Under the pieces are notes generated by a model. The model was not told the DNA's origin. It worked only from the letters and a program-made list of their open reading frames with translations, and did no database searches. A stretch of DNA of 64,000 nt from the NCBI RefSeq assembly GCF_007830055.1, contig NZ_VLLE01000005.1:496001-560000 (forward strand). The letters are read 5' to 3'. Of this stretch, positions 25,338-33,482 are shown one piece after another (the first letter of the stretch is position 1; every line of letters starts with the position of its first letter). Position numbers and translations under genes: made by a program. This DNA comes from Lacibacter cauensis. Lineage in GTDB: Bacteria > Bacteroidota > Bacteroidia > Chitinophagales > Chitinophagaceae.

Positions 25338-25949
25338 TTAAATTACCATGCGGCTCACTGCATCGCTGTACAGCAGCTGGTTATTGGTACCAATTGCCCC
25401 TACACGGCAATAGTACACCGTACCCGGCTGTAAGTTGGTAAACTGCATGCGGCTGGTAGTACCTGTAGTACTTACCCAGCTGCCGGGCGCCATGGTGGCA
25501 TCGGTGGTATACTCATGAAAGTAGGCATGCGCACCTTTTACTGCTTTTACACTTACCAGCAGCGTACCGGGGGCGGCACCATTATCAACCCGCAGGTTTT
25601 CGGGGCGGGTAAGCACCACCGGCTGCGGATCTTTGCTGATGTCGAAACCCGAACTGAGAATCATGGCTGCATCGCCGTTGGCCGTAAGGTTTACATACGT
25701 ACACAGGCTGCGTAACACATTTTCCAGTTCGGCCCGTTTGGCATTTTTATCGGCCACATCGGCACGGTTACCCGTAAGGGCTTTTACCAGTGCAGAGCTG
25801 TAATTGTCTGCTGCAGTTTCCAATGCAGCTAAGCTGGGCGTTGGGGTGGGGAAATTCGCATTACCCGTCATGTTGCTGATAATGCTGTGGGTTTTGCTTT
25901 CCAGGTTACCGTCGGACATTCTGGAAAAAGAGCTGATCGCTTTTTTCAT
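25338..25949 (-). CDS. FnIII-domain protein without signal peptide
   Basis: This 203-residue protein has an N-terminal half that is helical (SDGNLESKTHSIISNM, then ALETAADNYSSALVKALTG). The C-terminal half is a fibronectin type III-like domain (PENLRVDNGAAPGTLLVSV.. MQFTNLQPGTVYYCRVGAIG). No signal peptide is visible, so it is cytoplasmic or exported by another route. Function unknown. The plus-strand region after its start is non-coding and repeat-rich. Confidence 0.65.
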   Translation of the reverse strand: MKKAISSFSRMSDGNLESKTHSIISNMTGNANFPTPTPSLAALETAADNYSSALVKALTGNRADVADKNAKRAELENVLRSLCTYVNLTANGDAAMILSSGFDISKDPQPVVLTRPENLRVDNGAAPGTLLVSVKAVKGAHAYFHEYTTDATMAPGSWVSTTGTTSRMQFTNLQPGTVYYCRVGAIGTNNQLLYSDAVSRMVI

Positions 25950-26340
25950 AGATTTTGGTTTAAAAAATGCTTGAAATATCTATGCTAAACCAGCCATGCA
26001 AAGCAGAGCAGATGTTTAACACAGGTTGACGCAACAAAGCAAAAAAACAAAACCTGCAACTGCAAGTACCCGAAAAGTGGTATGGCCAACCCCTTGCAAA
26101 AACCGCCTAAAAGTTTATTTTAATAGATGAATAAGAGGGACGCATGGCCCTGTAACCCTTGCTGCTGCTGCGTTTGCGCATGTGGAATTTCCGTAACAAA
26201 GGGCAAAACTGCGTAAATATTTTTTGGAGCAACCGGCCAAACAGCTTTGTTTTTTGCCTGCAGCAGTTGGTAAAAAGCAAAGAGAAAGCGCTTTGTACAA
26301 CTGCACAAAACCATTGCAGCAGCAACAGAAGACCGCTGTA
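25950..26340. other. Non-coding region with decayed repeat units
   Basis: No gene is seen. Toward the right end (from about 26255) there are recognisable but degenerate pieces of the adjacent 44-bp repeat unit, such as GCAGCAACAGAAGACC. Confidence 0.4.
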
Positions 26341-26642
26341 TGGTTAACAGCAGGGCTTTGTATAACCAACAGAAAGCCATTGTATAGTTAACAGCAAGGC
26401 TTTGTATAACCAACAGAAAGCCTCTGTATAGTTAACAGCAAGGCTTTGTATAACCAACAGAAAGCCTTTGTATAGTTAAAAGCAAGGCTTTGTATAACCA
26501 ACAGAAAGCCTCTGTATAGTTAACAGCAAGGCTTTGTATAACCAACAGGAAGCCTCTGCATGGTTAACAGCAGGGCTTTGTATAACCAACAGGAAGCCTT
26601 TGTATGGTTAACAGAACAGCTTTGTAGAACCAGCAGATGTGC
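26341..26642 (+). repeat. 44-bp tandem repeat array
   Basis: Six full units start at 26341, 26385, 26429, 26473, 26517 and 26561, and a seventh degenerate unit starts at 26605. Each is 44 bp with only a few changes. Each unit is itself two related 22-bp halves sharing AACAG and TGTA, and contains GGCTTT/AAAGCC complementary segments that can form a hairpin. Because 22 and 44 are not multiples of 3 and the units vary little, the array is not protein-coding. Confidence 0.85.
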
Positions 26643-26960
26643 AATGTATTGGCAACAGCCGCCTGCAGAACCTGTCCTGCACAGCCTTCATCTGTCTACT
26701 GCACAACAGCAACTGGCCTTGCAATGAAGTATACACGGCAATCGGAGCCTGATGCAACCGGCATTAAAAAACAATGAAAGAGAATAGATTGATTTTGAAG
26801 TGCAGTTATAAGCCGTGTGCAAACACTTATGAAACGTTTGCACACGATTATTGTAAAGTTGTATTTGCGCAACCAACAATACAAAAAGGCGAATGCTAAA
26901 TGATTGAAAAACAAGCTTTGTTATTTGGGAGATGTTGCGTATAATAGCAGAAATACACGT
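26643..26960. other. Non-coding region with a long palindrome
   Basis: No gene is seen between the repeat array and the first cassette. The main feature is the inverted repeat at 26815-26845. Minus-strand frames here are short and featureless. Confidence 0.4.
26815..26845. promoter_or_regulatory. Inverted repeat GTGTGCAAAC..GTTTGCACAC
   Basis: Perfect 10-bp arms separated by 11 nt. The arm GTTTGCACA also occurs singly near 12733 and 56510. It could be an operator of the LacI/GntR kind or a hairpin; no T-tract follows. Confidence 0.35.
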
Positions 26961-26969
26961 GTTGCCTGC
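26961..26969 (+). other. Left boundary (R' site) of gene cassette 1
   Basis: GTTGCCTGC is the exact reverse complement of GCAGGCAAC at 27691-27699. In integron cassettes the first bases after the crossover (G/TT) pair with the R'' site of that cassette's own attC, so this marks the left end of cassette 1. Confidence 0.6.
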
Positions 26970-27000
26970 AAGCTTATAGCGACATTCGACAATTCCCAAT

Positions 27001-27675
27001 ATGACATACGAGTTAGAGAAAAAAATATGGACTGATAAAGATTTTGAGCAAATGGGTTGGCACGACTGCCGCATTTATAAAATTCGTTTGACAGACGATT
27101 TGGAACTTGATATTGACTACATTCTGCAATGGAATAAACCAGACCTTGAAGGAATGCCTTTTACGTTTTGGGTTGCACCGGCGACATTAGTTTTTAAGAA
27201 CATCAAAAATCCCCATCTTGACATCGACACATCATTTAATGATGCAATCGAAATTGAAGACATAGAACGAACACAAGAGAATCATATTACTCGTTGGACA
27301 ATCATCACACAGCAGGGCGACTTTGAGTTTATAAGCGAAGGATATGAACAATTCATTCGCCAAGAGCCATTCTTTGAGTTTGGTCAGACAATTTCATTCA
27401 TTGAACGCAATGGCATTTCACTTGACAGAACAACGAATCAGGAAAATTTAAATAGAACCCGAGAAGACATTGTTGAGCGAAGAAAAAAAGATTTGGAGCA
27501 TTACGAGAATGCGAAAAAGCGACATCTCAAAAAACAAGAGACAGAATACCTTGACAAAGCAAGAGAGAATAACGAAATCGACACAAAGCAATATCTCTTA
27601 AAGAAAAAAGAGATTAAAGAAATGCTCGACTATTATGACCATTGGTTAAAGAATACAATATTTGAAAATTGGTAA
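27001..27675 (+). CDS. Integron-cassette protein of unknown function (224 aa)
   Basis: This soluble, acidic 224-residue protein is encoded by DNA visibly richer in A/T than its neighbours. Residues 1-140 look like an alpha/beta domain (WHDCRIYKIRL.. FTFWVAPATLVFKNI), reminiscent of small immunity-protein-like families, though I cannot name one. Residues 145-215 are a highly charged helical segment, probably a coiled coil (EDIVERRKKDLEHYENAKKR). It sits 31 nt inside the left boundary of an integron-type cassette and is followed by an attC-like site, the usual layout of a single-gene cassette. Confidence 0.65.
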   Translation: MTYELEKKIWTDKDFEQMGWHDCRIYKIRLTDDLELDIDYILQWNKPDLEGMPFTFWVAPATLVFKNIKNPHLDIDTSFNDAIEIEDIERTQENHITRWTIITQQGDFEFISEGYEQFIRQEPFFEFGQTISFIERNGISLDRTTNQENLNRTREDIVERRKKDLEHYENAKKRHLKKQETEYLDKARENNEIDTKQYLLKKKEIKEMLDYYDHWLKNTIFENW

Positions 27676-27690
27676 CAAGACAGAAAGCCA

Positions 27691-27894
27691 GCAGGCAACA
27701 AACGCATTTGTGCTATTGGGGTGCGACGCAAAGCGTCGTTCAACAGCAGTAACGCTGTTCAGCTTTTGTCACAGCTGACATTTACTATTAAGCAACAGAA
27801 TAAATTTTCTACTTTAGTTCTTCGTTCAGCAGGCGTCGCCGGGGCGACGAATAGATGAAGTCCCCAACAGCACAAATGCCTGAACGTTGTAGGC
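27691..27894 (+). repeat. attC-like recombination site 1
   Basis: This is a long imperfect palindrome with integron attC architecture: R'' GCAGGCAAC (27691-27699), L'' arm at 27705-27721, L' arm at 27862-27878 complementary to it at 16 of 17 positions, and R' GTTGTAGGC (27886-27894). The 140-nt centre forms further hairpins (GACGC/GCGTC, AACAGC/GCTGTT, GTCGCC/GGCGAC), like the variable terminal structure of attC. R' ends 7 nt before the ATG of the next cassette gene. Confidence 0.7.
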
Positions 27895-27901
27895 AATTTT
27901 A

Positions 27902-28507
27902 ATGGACACATCCTTTCATATCAAAAATTGGTTGACAACGGCTTTTGAAGAGCCAGTGGACAGAATAAATGAAACATATTATTTTGACAAGTTGTACAAT
28001 CAATTTTTCTCAATTTTTATTACAGACTATTATCTTTTAGAAGAAGAACCAGACACAAACATTCAGTCGCCATATAGTGACAAAGATTTACAGCTACTCA
28101 AAGACAGAGTAAATAGAATTGAAAGTAAGGACAGTTCAATAGTATATATTCCAAGACTATCGATTGATGAAAGGAAACAAATAATAAAAGAGTTTTTAGA
28201 GCGGAATCCACAATCGTTTGACAATGAAAAATCCCAGTTACTTATTGACGACGAAACAGGACGAAACTATTTCGACCTAAAGGAAATCAGCAACGGACTA
28301 AAATCTGAATGGAAGATTTTCAAAGTGACAAAGATTTTAGAAAAAGCAGAAACCTTTTGTAATCTTAGTAACATTGACATTGAATCTGCATCACTTTGGA
28401 CAGACACTAAAGTAACTAGCATCAGTTGGGACTTAACAGAACCTAAAAATAAAACGGTGGACAAAGAACTAAAAGTTGAAAAGAAAGTGTGGTGGAAATT
28501 TTGGTGA
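27902..28507 (+). CDS. Integron-cassette protein of unknown function (201 aa)
   Basis: This 201-residue soluble protein has no family I recognise. It is rich in Asp, Glu, Lys and Tyr, has no signal or membrane segment, and ends in a Trp-rich basic tail (KVEKKVWWKFW). Its ATG lies only 15 nt after the cassette crossover point (G 27886), without a visible ribosome-binding site, as is common for cassette genes. The base composition is A/T-rich compared with the flanking chromosome, supporting acquisition. Confidence 0.6.
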   Translation: MDTSFHIKNWLTTAFEEPVDRINETYYFDKLYNQFFSIFITDYYLLEEEPDTNIQSPYSDKDLQLLKDRVNRIESKDSSIVYIPRLSIDERKQIIKEFLERNPQSFDNEKSQLLIDDETGRNYFDLKEISNGLKSEWKIFKVTKILEKAETFCNLSNIDIESASLWTDTKVTSISWDLTEPKNKTVDKELKVEKKVWWKFW

Positions 28508-28524
28508 TGTGTCTCGACAAAACT

Positions 28525-28721
28525 GCCTACAACATTGGGTTTTATGCAAGTAGGGCTTGACATTGTAACATCAGCTATTTGCAAATCCCAGCTTCAGTTC
28601 CAGCAGACGAATATCTATCGGCTTTTGTACTTAACTTCATCAACATATTTTCAATCGGCAGCGGTTATCGGCAGACGGAATACTAATTCCCAACCTGCAT
28701 AAAGCCCTGCTCGTTAGCGGC
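28525..28721 (+). repeat. attC-like recombination site 2
   Basis: R'' GCCTACAAC (28525-28533) is the exact complement of the start of cassette 2 (GTTGTAGGC, 27886-27894). The L'' arm (about 28537-28555) pairs with L' (about 28690-28708), about 15 of 19 positions being complementary. R' GTTAGCGGC is at 28713-28721. The site ends cassette 2 (27887-28713). Confidence 0.65.
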
Positions 28722-29195
28722 TATTAGTTCGACCCCAAAAGCCAAAACAACGTGCGACACATTCCCTTCGCCGCTGAGTCTTCGCACTTCAAAGGCGATG
28801 TCTGGCAGCGCCGACTCGCCGTCAAGAAGAAATTACAAACAGCCTTTTTTTGCACATGAAGACGATTGCTACGGCATTGTTTTGCTCACGTCGGCATCCC
28901 CGCCAACAGGTAATAAGTCAACATCAAACAGATTGTTCGTTTGTTGGCGAGTACGCCAACAACAGCACACCACCAGCAACCGTTACAACCGACACAGCTT
29001 TCTCAAAAAATAAGTTGCAGCAAATCAACAGCATCGCACAGTAGTACTGCAAATAAGCTCAGTAAATATGCCGTACCTTTCAACCTAAACAAGTTCCACA
29101 ACAACATTTTCACCCCCCTTTAATGAATTGTTTGTTTCCCCCCGTTGCAATGGAACAAAATAGTTTTGGTACCTACAATCAAAACTAAACTTGCC
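28722..29195. other. Gene-poor region after the cassettes
   Basis: About 470 nt contain no convincing gene. The complement GCCGCTAAC expected at the end of a third cassette is not present, so no further complete cassette can be recognised. A perfect hairpin TTGTTGGCG/CGCCAACAA with loop AGTA lies at 28941-28962. The rightmost part should hold the promoter of the GH128-like gene. Confidence 0.4.
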
Positions 29196-32100
29196 ATGTT
29201 CAAATTGCTTTCAACAAAGTGGGTGTATGTTGTACAACTTTGTTTTTTCTGCTGTTTATTTTCTGCAGCAAAAGCACAGGATGCTACTGCCTGTGATACT
29301 TCTGTACGTTACCTGTATTGGACGGGAGAGGTGAATAACGATTTCTTTAACGAAAAAAACTGGCGGGTTACAGTAGAAAAACCATCAACGGACGATGGTA
29401 CTCCCGGCAAGCCAACCTGTTTACCCGGCGGCGGTTCGCATTTGTATGCTATTTGTCCCAATGTACATGAGCCGGTAAATGATAAATATCCGAAAGATAA
29501 AAGTTTAGAACCGGGGCAACCTATCCGTTTCAACTTATACATCGAATCGGCCAATGTGTTGGCCAATGGCGGTATCAGTTTTGCCTGTGCACAAAAAGGC
29601 ATTACGCTCACAAACGCACAACTTACAGTACAGGGTGGAACCGTAAGCCGGGGTGCATTGTCGTTGTTGAATGAGAGTACGGTTTACTTACGTGAAGGCA
29701 GCATGTCGCCAACGTTATTGCTTAACTTTCTAGATGCAGCATCGTGGGTGTACCTGTACAACGAAAGCCCGGATGCATTGATGACGAAGTTGGGTAATAT
29801 CCTTGTTGATCATGTTGCGGGAACTATTGATGAGAATTTTCGCATCAATCAATATTATCAAAAAGGATCAGTGGTACGTCCGCTTTCGGCAGCATTGCTG
29901 CCGTTAAAAATATATGCTGGTACTGCACAAACAGGAAGCGTTGCTCATTTGCAGGAAGATATCATTTACACAGGTGCGTCTATTCCTAATGGCATGGATA
30001 ATGCTGCACGCTCTTTTGTGCTTAAGCGTGGCTTCATGGCAACATTTGCTGTTAACAGCAATGGTACAGGCAAAAGCAAAGTGTACATTGCTTCTGAAAA
30101 TGATCTTATCATTGATGCGTTGGATGTTGCATTGCAGGGCAATGTAAGTTTCATCAGGGTGGTGCCGTGGAACTGGGTTGTTAAAAAAGGAACCGGCGGC
30201 TTTTATGATCAACTGCATGCAGGTTGGTTTTACAACTGGAATAACAACAACAATCCATTACCCAATTACGAATATGTGCCCATGGCATGGGGTGCGGGTG
30301 GTGCATTGCCGGCAGGCATCGGTACTGTTTTGCAAAAGAAAAAAACAACGCACCTGTTAGGCTTTAATGAGTCGGATAACTGCGAAGACCAATCCGGACA
30401 GTACAACAATCTTTGTCAGCCTGCAGTTGCTGTTGCGTATTACGAAAACTTAATGAGCCTTGGTGTGCGTTTGGGTACACCGGCACCACGTGAAAACGGA
30501 CCATCAACCTGGTTGCTGGAGTTTGCACGTATTGCCAAAGAAAGAGATGTGCGTTTTGATTTTGTTGCTGTGCATTGGTACGATTGGGGAAGTAATCCTG
30601 CCGGCAGTCCCAATGCAGATCCGCAGCAGATCTTCAATCGATTTAAAGCCTACCTCGCCAACGTGTACAACATTTACAAACTGCCCATCTGGATTACGGA
30701 GTTTAATGCCAACCCCAACAGGGGAAATGCTACACAGGAAGCATTCTTACGTTTAGCGCTTCCTTATCTGGAAAGTCTCGATTACGTAGAACGGTATGCT
30801 TATTTTCAACCCAACTCTGCGTATGCAACGGTGCCGCAAACACCTGCTGATTATTACGACAGTAACAACGAATTAACCAATATTGGTTTGCTGTATAAGA
30901 ATCATTCTTCAACAGCATCTATACCCGAAGCAACTTATGTTTGTCCGAATAATTTAGAAGGACTTGATCTGCCTTATGTTTCTAAACCAACCAACAGCTT
31001 GGTATTTGAAGCAGAGTGTGGCAAGTATATCGGTAACCAATGGGATGTGCTGGAAAACGAGCAGGCATCCAATGGTTTTTACATCAGGGGAAACAATTCG
31101 CTTACAGGCGCTTCACCTATTGCCAAGCAGGTGCATTTTGAATTTGAGTTGGCAGAAGCGGGCAGTTACCGTATGTGGATCCGTTCTGCATCAACAGGTG
31201 GTGCAGGTGCAATCCGCATTAGTGTAGATGGAAAATCGTTTGAACAAATTTCTCCGTTTACCGGCAGTACGTTTACCTGGTTCCAGGTGCCCCGGTTTTA
31301 CGATTTGGGTGAAGGCAAACATCGTTTCAGCATTGAATATCCGAACAGTAATTTATTGCTCGACCAGGTACTGTTTACCAACGGTATTGAAAACTTTGAC
31401 CTGCTAAAAAAGGAGAGTGGTTACTGTGTTCCTGAAACAACGAAATGGGGATTGGAAACAATCGATGTGCAATCGTTTTACGAAGCGGAAGCTGCTGCTT
31501 ACGGTACAAGCTGGAGTACGCAAACATCAGCCAATGCTGTTGGCGGTGTGTATATGTTAAGTGCAGAAGGGGTGAGTGCAACGGATGTACCCGAAGGAAC
31601 AGATAAAGTAATTGCCTTTACCGTACAGGTTGATAAAGCGGATGAGTATGATATTTGGACAAAGATCCAGGCATTGAAACCTTCGGCTACAGGTTTATGG
31701 ATTGCAGTAGATGACGAGCCATTCCGTAAATGGAATGGATTGAACAATACAACCTATGAGTGGATGTGGAGAAAATTCCACTACAGTTATGGTGCAGAAA
31801 ACAGAAGCTTTACTTATTTCCTTACAGCTGGACAGCACGAAGTAAGAATTGCAATCGGAAGCGGATTTGTCTTTGCTGACCGTATAGCTGTTGTTACCAA
31901 AGGAAAGCTGCCGGAAATAACTGATCCGAATGTATTGGCTCTTTCAGAAAAGCTGGAGTTTGAAGCAGAGTATGCACGGATCATTACAGGTGCAGGTACT
32001 ACAGGAACGGTTCCAACAGTTGTCAGTTGTTCTACTTCATCGAATTTGCAACAGGTGAATTTAGGAACAAGAAGTGGTAACTGGATTGCGTTTGATGAAG

Positions 32101-33116
32101 TGGTTGCAGATGCAGCCGGTCCCTATAAACTAAAAGTTTCTTACATGAGTAAGAATGCAAGACCTTTCCGCATTCGTGTAAACGGAACATTAATGGGTCG
32201 GCAGCTTGTAGCACCATCAGGTAACTGGTGTTATATTGATGCAACCAATACTACATTGGGTTCGCCTGCAGTGTATGAAGTGGTGGTTATTTTAAAGCGT
32301 GGGCTGAATACAATTGAACTCGGACTGAACAACAGCGATCAGGCTCCTTTTATGGATAAAATAAAACTGGAGAAAGCAGACCTGAACGGACTTGGACTGG
32401 AAGCAGAGTTAGCAGAACTGTTTGGTACATCTGCTACCGTAGCATGTACTGTCGCATCAAACGGTGCACAGGTAAACATGGGGGCAGCTGCTGCAAATGG
32501 TATCCGTTACAACAACCTTGTAAGTGCAGCAACAAAAAGTTATGAAGTAGATATCTACTATATCACCAAAGTGCAACGCAACATGCGTGTTTCAATGAAT
32601 GGCGAAGCATTTACTACACTTACATTCGATGCATCCGGCAACTGGTGTTATGAAACAACGCCGGTAGTAGCAAAGAAAACCATTACATTGAATTTTGTAC
32701 AGGGTTCCAATACAATTGAGTTTCGTCCAACCGGTGCTGATGCGCCATTCATTGACCGGATTGTGATTCGTGAAGTTGCTCCGGAAGTAACAACGGCTGC
32801 AAACCAGCAGGAAGTGTTCGGCACAATTGTGGGAGCGCAGGTGCTGGAACAATCGTTCACCAATGTGTTTACAGTATATCCTAATCCTGTAAAGGCAGCC
32901 GCAACACTAACTGTTACATTGCCCGATGCTGTATTTACAAACGGGCCTGCCATGTTACAGCTTACCGATGTTAACGGAAGAGTGGTATATACACAAAACC
33001 TGTTACAGCAAGGTAACCGTCAGCTTCGCTTAACAAATAAACTCAACAGCGGCATGTATGTATTATCGATTATTCAGGGAAAACAACGCACAAGTAAAAA
33101 GGTAGTCATTCAGTAG
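29196..33116 (+). CDS. Secreted GH128-like beta-glucanase with CBM repeats and T9SS tail
   Basis: The ATG giving MFKLLSTKWVYVVQ was chosen for its signal peptide ending AKAQ; the protein is 1306 residues. The first about 300 residues are a beta-rich domain with no clear match. The Asl1-like/GH128 catalytic domain spans about 370-570, with E392 (GFNESD, acid/base) and E502 (WITEFNA, nucleophile). Four CBM6/35-like modules follow, each starting with an FEAE/YEAE/LEAE motif (about 605, 765, 925, 1070). The C-terminus is a type IX sorting domain (VYPNPVKAA.. KKVVIQ). GH128 enzymes cut beta-1,3-glucans. A terminator follows. Confidence 0.82.
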   Translation: MFKLLSTKWVYVVQLCFFCCLFSAAKAQDATACDTSVRYLYWTGEVNNDFFNEKNWRVTVEKPSTDDGTPGKPTCLPGGGSHLYAICPNVHEPVNDKYPKDKSLEPGQPIRFNLYIESANVLANGGISFACAQKGITLTNAQLTVQGGTVSRGALSLLNESTVYLREGSMSPTLLLNFLDAASWVYLYNESPDALMTKLGNILVDHVAGTIDENFRINQYYQKGSVVRPLSAALLPLKIYAGTAQTGSVAHLQEDIIYTGASIPNGMDNAARSFVLKRGFMATFAVNSNGTGKSKVYIASENDLIIDALDVALQGNVSFIRVVPWNWVVKKGTGGFYDQLHAGWFYNWNNNNNPLPNYEYVPMAWGAGGALPAGIGTVLQKKKTTHLLGFNESDNCEDQSGQYNNLCQPAVAVAYYENLMSLGVRLGTPAPRENGPSTWLLEFARIAKERDVRFDFVAVHWYDWGSNPAGSPNADPQQIFNRFKAYLANVYNIYKLPIWITEFNANPNRGNATQEAFLRLALPYLESLDYVERYAYFQPNSAYATVPQTPADYYDSNNELTNIGLLYKNHSSTASIPEATYVCPNNLEGLDLPYVSKPTNSLVFEAECGKYIGNQWDVLENEQASNGFYIRGNNSLTGASPIAKQVHFEFELAEAGSYRMWIRSASTGGAGAIRISVDGKSFEQISPFTGSTFTWFQVPRFYDLGEGKHRFSIEYPNSNLLLDQVLFTNGIENFDLLKKESGYCVPETTKWGLETIDVQSFYEAEAAAYGTSWSTQTSANAVGGVYMLSAEGVSATDVPEGTDKVIAFTVQVDKADEYDIWTKIQALKPSATGLWIAVDDEPFRKWNGLNNTTYEWMWRKFHYSYGAENRSFTYFLTAGQHEVRIAIGSGFVFADRIAVVTKGKLPEITDPNVLALSEKLEFEAEYARIITGAGTTGTVPTVVSCSTSSNLQQVNLGTRSGNWIAFDEVVADAAGPYKLKVSYMSKNARPFRIRVNGTLMGRQLVAPSGNWCYIDATNTTLGSPAVYEVVVILKRGLNTIELGLNNSDQAPFMDKIKLEKADLNGLGLEAELAELFGTSATVACTVASNGAQVNMGAAAANGIRYNNLVSAATKSYEVDIYYITKVQRNMRVSMNGEAFTTLTFDASGNWCYETTPVVAKKTITLNFVQGSNTIEFRPTGADAPFIDRIVIREVAPEVTTAANQQEVFGTIVGAQVLEQSFTNVFTVYPNPVKAAATLTVTLPDAVFTNGPAMLQLTDVNGRVVYTQNLLQQGNRQLRLTNKLNSGMYVLSIIQGKQRTSKKVVIQ

Positions 33117-33141
33117 CAGCAAGTTATATCCATGGAAAACC

Positions 33142-33175
33142 AAACGGCCCCGGATTTATTCGGGGCTGTTTGATT
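33142..33175 (+). terminator. Rho-independent terminator
   Basis: AAACGGCCCCG-GATTTATT-CGGGGCTGTTT followed by GATTT. It ends the GH128-like gene. Confidence 0.7.
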
Positions 33176-33482
33176 TAAACACATTGCTTCATGTTGTTGT
33201 GCATTGTTTGGAAGTAGCAATGAAAAGACTGCTTTTTTAATAGAGAATCTTTCGGCAGTAAATTTGGATAAAAAATATTTATGCTTTCTATTAGAAAGAT
33301 AAATAAAATTTAATGAGTAGAAGATGTCACTTTTGCGGCGTTAAAAAAACAAGGTTTGCCTGCTGCTCCTGTTCATGATTGTTTGCATGAGAGAAATGAT
33401 TTTACAGTAAAGCAGCGGGCCTTTTTCTGCCACAATACAAGCGGTATGCATCTGCGAACCGCCTGTGCTAAAACGACCGCTC
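33176..33482. other. Leader region of the SbtA-like gene
   Basis: About 300 nt hold no gene. There is an A/T-rich segment with the palindrome at 33284-33298 and then ACTTTTGC near 33330, which resembles a -7 element, so the leader may be about 140 nt. Confidence 0.35.
33284..33298. promoter_or_regulatory. Palindrome upstream of the SbtA-like gene
   Basis: CTTTCTA-T-TAGAAAG, perfect 7-bp arms, lies in an A/T-rich stretch about 185 nt upstream of the start codon. It is an operator candidate; the regulator is unknown. Confidence 0.35.

Noticed and set aside
26107-26413. Several overlapping minus-strand frames rich in Cys and Phe near the repeat array
   Set aside because: They overlap each other in different frames, run through degenerate repeats and have no recognisable features.
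26341-26642. Repeat array as a CRISPR
   Set aside because: Units are contiguous 44-bp tandem copies without unique spacers, and no cas genes are present.
28798-29123. Overlapping frames after attC-like site 2 as a third cassette gene
   Set aside because: The complement of the presumed third-cassette start (GCCGCTAAC) is absent, and the frames show no coding character.
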